Source: Pseudomonadota bacterium (lineage in GTDB: Bacteria; Chloroflexota; UBA6077; JAJPGT01). From it: a DNA stretch of 32,407 bases. The stretch covers positions 1 through 32,407 of the forward strand of contig JAJPGT010000093.1 of NCBI GenBank assembly GCA_021325655.1. Reading direction: 5' to 3'. The notes under the pieces are model-generated. The model was given only the letters and a program-made list of their open reading frames with translations. It had not been told where the DNA came from and did no database searches. Of this stretch, positions 1 to 7,209 are shown piece after piece. The number at the start of each line of letters is the position of its first letter. Within the stretch, counting starts at the first letter, position 1. The position numbers were made by a program, and so were the translations under genes.

Positions 1-1
1 C

Positions 2-235
2 TGCCACGCGATTCGCTACGGGGATAGCCCGGTGGGCGGCAGCAGCGGCCCAGACCTGACGCACGTGGGCAGCCGGCAGACGCTGGCGGCCGGGCTGCTG
101 CCGAACAACGCGGGCACGGCGGCCGGCTGGATCGTCGATCCGCAGCACCTCAAGCCCGGGAACGCGATGCCTACCCTGGGAATCGACCCTGACACTGCCC
201 GGGCGATCGCGGCGTATCTGGAGAGCTTGAAGTAG
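2..235 (+). CDS. ctaC: Cytochrome c oxidase subunit II, C-terminal fragment (cytochrome c domain)
   Basis: This is the last 77 codons of a gene that begins left of the window. The visible protein opens with Cys-His, the second half of a CxxCH heme-c site, and later has G-N-A-M-P, where the Met is the expected axial heme ligand. The spacing and the final helix (ARAIAAYLESLK) match the cytochrome c domain fused to subunit II in caa3-type oxidases. In that family the CuA domain lies just upstream and the c domain faces the outside, passing electrons to CuA. It sits 32 bp before ctaD on the same strand, which supports subunit II over a free cytochrome c. The CuA part is outside the window and cannot be checked. 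Confidence 0.85.
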   Translation, partial: CHAIRYGDSPVGGSSGPDLTHVGSRQTLAAGLLPNNAGTAAGWIVDPQHLKPGNAMPTLGIDPDTARAIAAYLESLK

Positions 236-267
236 CGGCCCACTGCCGGGCCGCCAGGGAGGAGCCT

Positions 268-2166
268 GTGGCAACGGTTGCCGAACGACCAGCAGCCAGC
301 GAACAGCCTATCGCGGAGCGGATGCGGCGGAGCTGGGAGACCGGGCCCGGGCTGCTCGGCTGGCTCGGCAGCGTCGACCACAAGGAGATCGGCAAGCGCT
401 ATATCTACACCGCCTTCGCCTTCTTCCTGGCTGGCGGGGTGCAGGCGCTGCTGATGCGAGCCCAGCTCGCCCGTCCGGAGAACGGACTGCTGTCTCCCGA
501 GCTGTACAACCAGTTCTTCAGCATGCACGGCACCACGATGATCTTCCTGTTCGCCACGCCGATTCAGTCGGGCATCGGCAACTTCGTCCTGCCGCTCATG
601 CTCGGCTCGCGCGACATGGCCTTCCCCCGCCTGAACGCCTTCGGCTACTGGGTGTTCCTGTTCGCCGGGCTGTTCATGTACTCCAGCTATCTGCTGGGCG
701 GGGCGCCGGCCGGCGGCTGGTTCAATTACGTCCCGCTCACCGGGCCCGTGTTCTCCCCGGGCTGGGGCATCGACTTCTATACCCTCGGGCTGATCTTCCT
801 CGGCATCTCCACTACCGCGGGCGCGATCAACTTCATCGTCTCTACGTTCAAGCTGCGCGCTCCGGGTATGTCGATCAACCGGCTGCCGTTGCTCATCTGG
901 TCGTTTCTGACCACCTCGTTCGTGATCATCTTCGCCCTGCCCGCGCTGACCACCGCCAACGCCCTGCTGTTCCTCGACCGCCGCTTCGGAACCCACGTCT
1001 TCGATCCGGCCGGTGGCGGCAACGTGCTGCTCTGGCAGCACCTGTTCTGGATCTTCGGCCACCCGGACGTGTACATCATCTTCCTACCGGCGGTCGGGAT
1101 GGTCTCCTCGATTGTCCCCACCTTCGCCCGCCGGCCGATGGTGGGCTACACTCTGCTCGTCCTGGCGACGGTGGCGACGGGAATTATCAGCTTCGGTGTC
1201 TGGGCGCACCACATGTTCGCCGTCGGGCTCACCCCGCTGGCGATGGCGTTCTTCGGCGCCGCCAGCCTGATGATCGCTATTCCCAGCGGCATTCAGGTGT
1301 TCGCCTGGCTGGGGACGATGCTCGGCGGACGGGTGGTGCTGGCGTCGCCATTGCTGTTCGTGCTCGGGTTCCTGGTGCTGTTCGTCATCGGCGGCGTCAC
1401 CGGGGTGATGTTCGCCGCGGTCCCGTTCGACTGGCAGGCGACGGATAGTTACTTCGTCGTCGCCCACTTCCACTACGTGCTGATCGGCGGCGCCGTCTTC
1501 CCGATCTTCGCCGGGCTGCACTACTGGTTCCCGAAGATGACCGGACGGATGCTCGACGAGCGAATCGCCTGGCTCACCTTCTGGGTGATGTTCGTCGGCT
1601 TCAACCTGGCCTTCTTCCCGATGCATATCCTGGGGCTGCTCGGGATGCCGCGCCGCGTCTACACCTACCAGCCGGACCTGGGCTGGGACGACCTCAACCT
1701 GCTGGCCACCATGGGCGCTTTCCTGTTCGCGCTCGGGGTGCTGATCTTCGTCTACAACGTGGTCCGTAGCCTGGCCGGCGGTGAACCGGCCGGCGACAAT
1801 CCGTGGGATGCCAGCACGCTGGAGTGGGCCACCACCTCCCCGCCACCGCCCTACAACTTCCTGGCCATCCCGGTCGTCCACAGCCGCGAGCCGCTCTGGG
1901 ATCCGCAGTCCGAAGCGGGCGGGCCACTGCTCGAAGTGGGACACCGCACCCTCGGCACCAGCGTGCTGGATGCCGACCCGACGCAACTGCTGCGGATGCC
2001 CAAGGACTCCCTCTGGCCGCTGGCGCTGGCGCTCTCGCTGCTGATCGTCTTCGTCGGCCTGCTGGTCAACCTGCTGCTGGTGGTGCTGGTCGGGCTGCTG
2101 CTGACGTTCCTCTGCATCACCGGTTGGCTCTGGCCGCCGCATCGCACCCGGGAGCTGCTGACATGA
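268..2166 (+). CDS. ctaD: Cytochrome c oxidase subunit I (aa3/caa3 type)
   Basis: This 632-residue protein is the catalytic heme-copper subunit, which reduces O2 and pumps protons. Visible ligands are H87 (FSMHGT, low-spin heme), H265 with Y269 (FGHPDVY, CuB and the cross-linked Tyr), H314/H315 (WAHH, CuB), H400 (heme a3) and H402 (low-spin heme) in VAHFHYV. About twelve core membrane segments are followed by a long C-terminal extension from about residue 500, ending in two more hydrophobic stretches (about 580-625). The extension makes it larger than the usual 530-560 residues and resembles subunit I+IV arrangements. The start is GTG with an AGGGAGGAG ribosome site. The D-channel position that is Glu in GHPEV is Asp267 here. 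It overlaps ctaE by ATGA. Confidence 0.96.
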   Translation: MATVAERPAASEQPIAERMRRSWETGPGLLGWLGSVDHKEIGKRYIYTAFAFFLAGGVQALLMRAQLARPENGLLSPELYNQFFSMHGTTMIFLFATPIQSGIGNFVLPLMLGSRDMAFPRLNAFGYWVFLFAGLFMYSSYLLGGAPAGGWFNYVPLTGPVFSPGWGIDFYTLGLIFLGISTTAGAINFIVSTFKLRAPGMSINRLPLLIWSFLTTSFVIIFALPALTTANALLFLDRRFGTHVFDPAGGGNVLLWQHLFWIFGHPDVYIIFLPAVGMVSSIVPTFARRPMVGYTLLVLATVATGIISFGVWAHHMFAVGLTPLAMAFFGAASLMIAIPSGIQVFAWLGTMLGGRVVLASPLLFVLGFLVLFVIGGVTGVMFAAVPFDWQATDSYFVVAHFHYVLIGGAVFPIFAGLHYWFPKMTGRMLDERIAWLTFWVMFVGFNLAFFPMHILGLLGMPRRVYTYQPDLGWDDLNLLATMGAFLFALGVLIFVYNVVRSLAGGEPAGDNPWDASTLEWATTSPPPPYNFLAIPVVHSREPLWDPQSEAGGPLLEVGHRTLGTSVLDADPTQLLRMPKDSLWPLALALSLLIVFVGLLVNLLLVVLVGLLLTFLCITGWLWPPHRTRELLT

Positions 2167-2759
2167 GCCGGGCCACCGTCGCCACCCTGCCGTCGGAGGT
2201 TTCCGGCGCCCGCGCGGTCGGTTGGTGGGGCATGGTGCTCCTCATTACCACCGAGGCGACGCTGTTCGCCTGCCTGCTGTTCAGCTATTTCTACCTGGCG
2301 GTCAGCAACCCCGTCTGGCCGCTCGGCGGCATCCAGCCCCCCGACCTGCTGCTGCCCGGCAGCGGGACCGTGGTGCTGCTGTCCAGCAGCGCCCCGATGG
2401 CCTGGGCGGAGGCGGGCATCCGCCGGGGCCAGCAGGGCCGGCTGCGGCTGGGGATGGCGCTGAGCTTTCTGCTCGGCGCGGTCTTCCTCGGGATCCAGGC
2501 GGTCGAGTACAGCCACAAGCCGTTCACCCCGCAGACCAACGCCTACGGCTCGCTGTTCTTCACCATCACCGGCTTCCACGGCGCGCATGTCTTCGTCGGA
2601 CTGCTGATGAGCGCGGTGACGCAGCTCCGCGCCTGGCTGGGCCACTTCAGCGCCAGCCGCTTCCTGGCGGTGCAGAACAGCGCGCTGTACTGGCACTTCG
2701 TCGACGCGGTCTGGATCTTCATCTTCGCGTCGCTGTACCTCTCGCCACACGTGCTGTAA
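2163..2759 (+). CDS. ctaE: Cytochrome c oxidase subunit III
   Basis: This 198-residue membrane protein has about five hydrophobic segments. It carries subunit III signatures: an N-terminal WWGM...TEATLFACLLFSYFYL segment, FFTITGFHGAHVFVGL, and a C-terminal ALYWHFVDAVWIFIF helix. These match the five-helix subunit III of bacterial oxidases, which stabilises proton uptake through subunit I. The start ATG overlaps the ctaD stop (ATGA), so translation is probably coupled. The family assignment is clear. No cofactor is expected in this subunit. Confidence 0.95.
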   Translation: MSRATVATLPSEVSGARAVGWWGMVLLITTEATLFACLLFSYFYLAVSNPVWPLGGIQPPDLLLPGSGTVVLLSSSAPMAWAEAGIRRGQQGRLRLGMALSFLLGAVFLGIQAVEYSHKPFTPQTNAYGSLFFTITGFHGAHVFVGLLMSAVTQLRAWLGHFSASRFLAVQNSALYWHFVDAVWIFIFASLYLSPHVL

Positions 2760-2770
2760 GAGGCTGCGTG

Positions 2771-3142
2771 ATGAGTCGAGACACCGCCGGCCGTTCCATC
2801 AGCCTGCTGGCGCTCTGGTTCGGCGTCGCCGCCCCGCCGCTCGCCTGGAGCGCGCACCTGCTGCTCGGCTACCTGCTGGTAAGCCTGTACTGCCACACCG
2901 GCAACGCGCTGTTTCCGCTGCTGCTGCCCTTGCTGACGCTGCTCACCCTGGCGCTAACGCTGGCGGCCGGGGTGGTGGCCTACCTGGTCTGGCAGCACGC
3001 AGGGGTGGGAGGCCGCACCGAGATCGGCGGCCCGGTGGGGCGCAGCGGCTTCATGGGGCTGGCCGGGGTGCTGATCAGCGGGATGTTCTTCCTGGCGATC
3101 CTGATGGGCGGCATGCCGAGCCTGATGCTCAGCCCCTGCTAG
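2771..3142 (+). CDS. Small membrane protein of the oxidase operon
   Basis: This 123-residue protein has three clear hydrophobic segments (roughly residues 8-38, 48-75 and 95-120) and no recognised domain. It begins 11 bp after ctaE on the same strand and ends just before a terminator-like palindrome, so it is probably the last cistron of the oxidase operon. The position is where other Gram-positive and Chloroflexota operons carry subunit IV/CtaF. I see no sequence signature proving that identity. A GTG three bases upstream of the ATG is an alternative start. A role in oxidase assembly or stability is an inference from position only. Confidence 0.75.
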   Translation: MSRDTAGRSISLLALWFGVAAPPLAWSAHLLLGYLLVSLYCHTGNALFPLLLPLLTLLTLALTLAAGVVAYLVWQHAGVGGRTEIGGPVGRSGFMGLAGVLISGMFFLAILMGGMPSLMLSPC

Positions 3143-3143
3143 A

Positions 3144-3163
3144 CCGCAACGGCGCCGTTGCGG
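3144..3163. terminator. Perfect 20-bp palindrome after the oxidase operon
   Basis: The arms CCGCAACGGC and GCCGTTGCGG are exact reverse complements with no spacer, lying 2 bp past the stop of the last oxidase-operon gene. No T-run follows. It could act as a transcript end or 3' stabiliser. It also lies just upstream of the next gene's promoter box, so an operator role cannot be excluded. Confidence 0.5.
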
Positions 3164-3173
3164 CGCCCGGCCG

Positions 3174-3180
3174 GTACAAT
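3174..3180 (+). promoter_or_regulatory. Extended -10 box GTACAAT, probably a leaderless start
   Basis: GTACAAT is followed by exactly 7 nt and then the GTG start of the acetyltransferase gene. There is no Shine-Dalgarno in between, so transcription would begin at or next to the start codon. No convincing -35 hexamer lies at 16-18 bp upstream. The same box recurs upstream of other genes in this window. Confidence 0.65.
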
Positions 3181-3187
3181 CGCGGGC

Positions 3188-4102
3188 GTGAGCACGGCTA
3201 GGACCACGCTGCGCGATCCGCTCCCCGGCGAGGAGCCGCTGCTACAAACGATCTGGGAGGTGTCGCTCCACCAGGATGACCCGGGCGGGTGGCCCCGCGG
3301 CGGCTGGGCGCTGGCGGCGTGGGCGACGGCCGCGCGGGTGCTGGCGATCGACGGCGCCGCGGTGGGGGTGGCGGCGCTCCGCTTCCCGGCGGGAAGCGAG
3401 TCGGCCGACGCCCGGGTGGTGCTCCTGCCGGAGTGGCGCGACCCGGCCACCGCGGCGCAGCTCGTCCAGGCGGTGCTGGCGCTCGCGGGCGAGCAGGGCG
3501 CCCCGCTGCTCCGCCTGTTCGTGCCCGCGCGCGCCGACTGGGCGCTGGAGCCGGCGCGAGCGGCGGGGATGCGCTGGGTGCGGACGATCTACCACATGCT
3601 GCGGCCAGCGGAGGCGACGCGCTTCACCGCTCCGCCGGTACCCGGGCTGCGGGTGCGCCCACTCCGGCCGGGGGAGGAGCCGGCGCTGCTGGAGGCGCTG
3701 AACCGCGGCTGGGCCGGAAGCTGGAACTTCCACCCGATCACCGCCGAGATGCTCGCGCGGGATCTGCAGGGGCAGCGGGAGGGGATGCTGCTGGGGGTGG
3801 AGGAGGCGGACGAGCGGCACATCGTCGCCACCTGCCACGCGATCTTCGATCCGCGCGACCGCAACCCGGACGGCGGCCCCCGGGCCTGGATCTCCAACCT
3901 CACCACCCTCCCCGCGTGGCGGGGTCGAGGCGTAGCGCGGCAGATGCTCGCCGCCGGGCTCGACTCGCTGCGCGCCCGCGGGGCGGGCTCGGTCACCCTG
4001 GGGGTCGACGCCGGCACCGAGGCGGCGCTAGCGCTGTATCGCGCCGCGGGCTTCGAGGTGATCAGCGCGCTCCAGGTTTGGGAATGGGAGGCGCGTCGCT
4101 GA
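3188..4102 (+). CDS. GNAT acetyltransferase with two tandem domains
   Basis: This 304-residue protein looks like two GNAT folds in tandem. The C-terminal half (about residues 150-304) carries the acetyl-CoA pyrophosphate loop R245-G-R-G-V-A, preceded by the ISNLTTLPAWR strand and followed by ALALYRAAGFEVI, the typical motif-B ending. The N-terminal half (about 1-130) has GNAT-like strand and helix spacing but no clear RGxGxA loop and may be inactive, as in mycothiol synthase-like two-domain GNATs. The substrate is unknown. The GTG start was chosen because it lies 7 nt after a -10 box and fits the expected N-terminus. The gene is convergent with the receiver gene downstream. Confidence 0.85.
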   Translation: MSTARTTLRDPLPGEEPLLQTIWEVSLHQDDPGGWPRGGWALAAWATAARVLAIDGAAVGVAALRFPAGSESADARVVLLPEWRDPATAAQLVQAVLALAGEQGAPLLRLFVPARADWALEPARAAGMRWVRTIYHMLRPAEATRFTAPPVPGLRVRPLRPGEEPALLEALNRGWAGSWNFHPITAEMLARDLQGQREGMLLGVEEADERHIVATCHAIFDPRDRNPDGGPRAWISNLTTLPAWRGRGVARQMLAAGLDSLRARGAGSVTLGVDAGTEAALALYRAAGFEVISALQVWEWEARR

Positions 4103-4114
4103 GGCCCAGCCGAG

Positions 4115-4507
4115 CTACGGCTCCGCGGGCGGGGCGCTAGGGCCGAGCATCTGGTAGATGGCGTCGAGCACCGCGTCCAGGTCGAACGGCTTGGCGAAGA
4201 CCTGCGCCGCGCCCAGCGCGCGGGTGCGCAGGTCCAGCCCGCGGACCGCGGACAGCGCGATCAGCGGGACGTCGAGCGCCAGGCCTTGCTGCCGCTGCTC
4301 GGCCCGGAACGCCCAGCCATCCATTCCCGGCATCATCAGGTCCAGCAAGATCAGGTCGGGCCTCCAGTGTCGCAGCAGGGCGAGGGCGTCACGTCCATTC
4401 GCCGCCTGCTGGACCTCGTAGCCTTCATCCGCCAGCGCTTCGGCCAGGAAGCCGCGAATGATGTCATCGTCATCGACGACCAGCACCCGGCGCGCCCGCT
4501 CAGCCAT
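4115..4507 (-). CDS. Single-domain response regulator (CheY/Spo0F-like)
   Basis: This 130-residue protein is a complete receiver domain with no output domain. It has the acidic cluster D12-D14 (VVDDDD), phospho-acceptor D56 in LLDLMMPGMDG, S86 in the ALSA switch position and K106 in FAKPF. It would act by protein-protein contact after phosphorylation. The ATG at 4507 was chosen over a GTG at 4678 because the receiver fold begins there and GGAGGGG precedes it; the upstream extension is low-complexity. No histidine kinase is adjacent, so its partner is unknown. Two kinases lie elsewhere in the window (12312 and 27914). Confidence 0.9.
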   Translation of the reverse strand: MAERARRVLVVDDDDIIRGFLAEALADEGYEVQQAANGRDALALLRHWRPDLILLDLMMPGMDGWAFRAEQRQQGLALDVPLIALSAVRGLDLRTRALGAAQVFAKPFDLDAVLDAIYQMLGPSAPPAEP

Positions 4508-4652
4508 CGCCCCGGGCCCCTCCGCCAGCCGGACTGGCAGCGGACAGCCCCGCAGCAGCCGTGCAGCCGCGCCGCGCTCGCTGGCTGCCGCCGGTCGAGA
4601 TCGGTCTATTCCACCCCACAGTGCGCCGCCCCGCGGGCGCGCCCGCTGCAAG

Positions 4653-4672
4653 ATATGTGCCGTAACACATAT
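4653..4672. promoter_or_regulatory. Palindromic operator candidate ATATGTG-N6-CACATAT
   Basis: Perfect 7-bp arms are separated by 6 bp, in an AT-rich island within very GC-rich DNA. It lies between the ABC permease operon and the receiver gene, 146 bp upstream of the receiver ATG. It has the symmetry of a dimeric regulator site. The half-site spacing is 2 bp shorter than a CRP site (TGTG-N8-CACA), so no regulator is assigned. Confidence 0.45.
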
Positions 4673-4735
4673 ATTCACCGTGGCGCTGGCGCCACGAGGG
4701 AGAGCGGGCAGCAGGGCCTGGCGCCGCCGGGGCGC

Positions 4736-5557
4736 CTACACCTCGTCCGCGCCGCCGAGCGGCGCCAGGGTGCGCAGCGCCCGGTGGGCGGCCACTACCG
4801 CGAGCAGCGCTGGGGCGAGGCCCACCAGCAGCGCCGCCGCGGCCGGTTGCCACTCCAGGTCACGCTCGTAGGTCAGGAACGCGCTCAGCACCAGCGGAAC
4901 AGTTTTGACCGTGGTCAGCGACAGCAGGCTCGGCACTTCGAACAGATTCCAGTCCAGGACGAACACGACCACTGCGGTCGCCGCCACCCCACTCCAGGCC
5001 GCCGGGAGGAGGACGCGCCACAGCGCCGCCAGTTCCGAACAGCCGTCCAGCGCCGCCGCCTCGTCCAGCTCACGCGGCAATCGCGCCAGGTAGCCGCCGA
5101 GCAGCCAGATCGCCAGCGGGAGCGTGAGCGCCGCCTCGACGAGCACCAGGCCGGCCAGCGTATCGTAGAGCCCGAGCCAGCGGGCGCCGTCCGCCAGGGG
5201 CGGCCCATAGGCAATCACGGGCAGCAGGTACAGCAGCAGCAGCGCCGGGCCGAGCCGGCGGCTCCAGGAGGTGGCGAGGCGGCGCAGCCCGGCCGCAGCG
5301 GCGAAGCCAGACGCCACGCTGAGGGTGGTGGCGGCAGCGGCGACCGCGAGCCCGGTGAGGGTGGCCGGGGCCAGCCCCACGCTCTCGCCGAGCACCTCCT
5401 GGTAGTGCGCCAGCGTCGGGTCGAGCTGCCAGGCGCCGAAGCGACGGAAGCCGTCTGGCACGATGTCGACCGATGCTAGCAGCGCCCAAACCAGGGGGAG
5501 CAGGAACAGGCCGAGCAGCGCCCAGCGCCAGGCCCCGGCGAGCCGCCAGGCGATCAT
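4736..5557 (-). CDS. ABC transporter permease, MalG/carbohydrate type
   Basis: This 273-residue inner-membrane permease has about six hydrophobic segments. The EAA loop (ELDEAAALDGCSELAALWRVLLP, about residues 175-197) is the site that docks on the ATPase subunit. The family (MalG/UgpE-like) imports sugars or related solutes together with a MalF-type partner, a binding protein and an ATPase. The ATG at 5557 overlaps the upstream permease stop (ATGA), fixing the start; the open frame runs further upstream but antisense-like and without support. No binding protein or ATPase lies nearby, so the substrate is unknown. Confidence 0.88.
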   Translation of the reverse strand: MIAWRLAGAWRWALLGLFLLPLVWALLASVDIVPDGFRRFGAWQLDPTLAHYQEVLGESVGLAPATLTGLAVAAAATTLSVASGFAAAAGLRRLATSWSRRLGPALLLLYLLPVIAYGPPLADGARWLGLYDTLAGLVLVEAALTLPLAIWLLGGYLARLPRELDEAAALDGCSELAALWRVLLPAAWSGVAATAVVVFVLDWNLFEVPSLLSLTTVKTVPLVLSAFLTYERDLEWQPAAAALLVGLAPALLAVVAAHRALRTLAPLGGADEV

Positions 5558-6423
5558 GGGCGCTCTGTCCCCGTCCGGACGAACCAGAGGCAGCCGGCGC
5601 CGAGCAGGAGCACCAGCGCCACCAGCAGCCAGGCGGCGGCAAGGCCCCGCGCCCAGTCCTGCCCGATCCAGGCGTGGCTGTAGCTGTACAGCGCCGGGGT
5701 GGTGGTGGCGTCGTTCGGCCCACCGTGGGTGAGCGTCAGCAGTGTATCGAACGCTCCGAGCACGTCGGCGACGCGGAGCAGCAGCACTACCCCGAGGAGC
5801 GGGCGCAGCCAGGGGAGCCAGATGTGCCACAGGGCGCGCAGCCCGCCCGCGCCGTCCAGGGCCGCCTGCTCTCGTAGCTCGCGCGGAACAGCCAGCACCC
5901 CGGGCACGAGCAGGAAGGCGGCCAGCGGGCTGGAGCGCCAGACATCGACCAGCGCCGCAACGGGCAGCGCGAGCGCGGGGTTACTGAGCGGGCTGAGCTG
6001 AACGGATTGGCCGACTAGCCCCAAGAGATAGTCCGGTAGCCCCACCCGGCTGTGCAGGAAGAAGCGCCAGAGTAGCCCCACCGCCAGCGGGCTGGCGAGC
6101 CAGGGGGTGAGGAACAGGAGCCGCAGCGCGTGCCGGCCCCGCCGCGCCCCGGCGATCGCCAGCGCCAGCCCCAGCCCGACGGCGACCGAGAGCGGCGCGG
6201 CCAGCAGCGTGTAGACCGCGCCGTTGCGGAAGGCGACCCGGGCGTCTCGATCCTCCAGCAGGAGCTGATAGTTGCGCAGCCCGGCGAACATCAGGCGGCC
6301 ATCGGGGCCGGTGCTGGTGAAGCTCCGCCCCAGCCCGACGAGCGCCGGGGCGACGAGCACCGCCCCGAGGAGCAGCAGCGCTGGCACCAGCAGCAGCAGC
6401 CAGGCGCCCCGAGTAGACGCCAC
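5554..6423 (-). CDS. ABC transporter permease, MalF/carbohydrate type
   Basis: This 289-residue permease has about six hydrophobic segments. Its EAA-type loop (ELREQAALDGAGGLRALWHIWLP) lies near residues 186-208. The C-terminal THGGPNDATTTPALYSY is the typical MalF/UgpA 'tGGP...T' signature. It pairs with the downstream MalG-like gene through an ATGA overlap. I start it at GTG 6423, preceded by GAGGAGG; the longer frame upstream would run through a promoter box and a hairpin repeat and is rejected. It is the first gene of a two-gene transcript from the GTACAAT box at 6460-6466. Confidence 0.88.
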   Translation of the reverse strand: MASTRGAWLLLLVPALLLLGAVLVAPALVGLGRSFTSTGPDGRLMFAGLRNYQLLLEDRDARVAFRNGAVYTLLAAPLSVAVGLGLALAIAGARRGRHALRLLFLTPWLASPLAVGLLWRFFLHSRVGLPDYLLGLVGQSVQLSPLSNPALALPVAALVDVWRSSPLAAFLLVPGVLAVPRELREQAALDGAGGLRALWHIWLPWLRPLLGVVLLLRVADVLGAFDTLLTLTHGGPNDATTTPALYSYSHAWIGQDWARGLAAAWLLVALVLLLGAGCLWFVRTGTERP

Positions 6424-6459
6424 CAGGCCCTCCTCAGGCTCGTCCCAGCCAGCCGCCAG

Positions 6460-6466
6460 ATTGTAC
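6460..6466 (-). promoter_or_regulatory. GTACAAT -10 box for the permease operon
   Basis: On the minus strand GTACAAT lies 36 nt upstream of the GTG start at 6423, with a GAGGAGG site between. No clear -35 hexamer is seen. It matches the box found before other genes in this window. Confidence 0.55.
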
Positions 6467-6486
6467 GCTCGGAATCCGGGGGCGGG

Positions 6487-6542
6487 GTTCGGGATTCGCG
6501 GTTCGGGAGCAAATTCCGAATTCCGAACCCCGAATCCCGAAC
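6487..6542. repeat. REP-like imperfect hairpin repeat
   Basis: A 12-bp perfect inverted repeat (GTTCGGGATTCG at 6487 and CGAATCCCGAAC ending at 6542) encloses a second 7-bp one (GGTTCGG / CCGAACC) separated by a single mismatch. The result is a roughly 21-bp hairpin with a 12-nt loop. The sequence is built from degenerate TTCGGGATTCGGG-like units. It lies between two divergent genes, upstream of both. This composition is unlike its neighbours and resembles dispersed palindromic repeats. Confidence 0.65.
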
Positions 6543-6690
6543 TGATCCACCGGCGCCCGGGCTGCGTACTCACCGGTAGACGCGTCGCAACCGGTTGCCC
6601 CCCGCGTCCGAACCCAGCCGGATGGGCTCTCCACCCGGAGGCTCGTACCTGCCACGCCCTGCGGGGCGATCTTGCTCAGGAGAAGGTCCT

Positions 6691-7077
6691 GTGTCATACG
6701 CGAAGCTCTACGCCGGTCTCTTCGGTGCGGTCTACACCCTGGTTGGCCTGGTCGGTCTGCTCATCCCGGGCGGGACCTCGATCATGCCGACCCCGCTGCT
6801 CGTCTTCGACGTCAACCTCTTGCACAACCTGGCCCACCTGCTCGTCGGCGTTCTCGGGCTGATTGGCTACTCGATGGGCGAGGGCGCCTCGCGCACCTAC
6901 GCCCGGGCGATGGGCGTGCTGTTCGTGGCGCTGGCGCTGCTCGGGATTCCTGATCCGCTGCACAGCATCCTGCCACTGGGTGGGCTGGACATAATCCTGC
7001 ACGGGCTCACCGCGGCGCTGGCGCTGTACGTCGGTTTCGCCGCGCCCGCGGCGAAACGGCAGGTCGCCCGGATCTAA
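6691..7077 (+). CDS. DUF4383 family membrane protein
   Basis: This 128-residue protein has four hydrophobic segments (about residues 5-28, 45-62, 70-88 and 95-115). The segment around VNLLHNLAHLLVGVLGLIGY, with paired Asn/His residues, is characteristic of DUF4383, a small integral membrane family common in Actinobacteria and Chloroflexota with no known function. The GTG start is preceded by AGGAGAAGG. The gene stands alone, divergent from the permease operon, and is followed by a strong hairpin. Confidence 0.82.
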   Translation: MSYAKLYAGLFGAVYTLVGLVGLLIPGGTSIMPTPLLVFDVNLLHNLAHLLVGVLGLIGYSMGEGASRTYARAMGVLFVALALLGIPDPLHSILPLGGLDIILHGLTAALALYVGFAAPAAKRQVARI

Positions 7078-7099
7078 CCGTCCTCTCCCTCCCTCTGGG

Positions 7100-7145
7100 C
7101 GAGTGCCCGGGCCGCGCCTCCCCTGCGGGCTGGCCCGGGCACTCG
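7100..7145. terminator. 14-bp stem terminator hairpin
   Basis: CGAGTGCCCGGGCC pairs perfectly with GGCCCGGGCACTCG across an 18-nt loop. It lies 22 bp after the DUF4383 stop and 64 bp before the convergent SUI1 gene's stop, so it can serve both strands. It is not followed by a T-run. Confidence 0.7.
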
Positions 7146-7209
7146 ACATCATTCCTGGACATGCTGAGAGCGAGCGCGGCCGCGTCGTCCTCCGCCCCCG
7201 GGTCGCTGC

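Noticed and set aside
1084..2142. Long minus-strand open frame of 352 codons opposite ctaD
   Set aside because: It is antisense to a clear cytochrome oxidase gene and has the Arg/Gln/His/Glu-rich low-complexity composition typical of antisense frames in GC-rich DNA.
4653..4672. CRP/FNR site at the ATATGTG palindrome
   Set aside because: The spacing between TGTG and CACA is 6 rather than 8 bp, and no CRP-type regulator is encoded nearby. It is kept only as an unassigned operator candidate.
4286..5479. Plus-strand open frame of 397 codons
   Set aside because: It lies opposite the receiver and permease genes. Its translation is a Gln/Arg/Gly-rich shadow with no domain.
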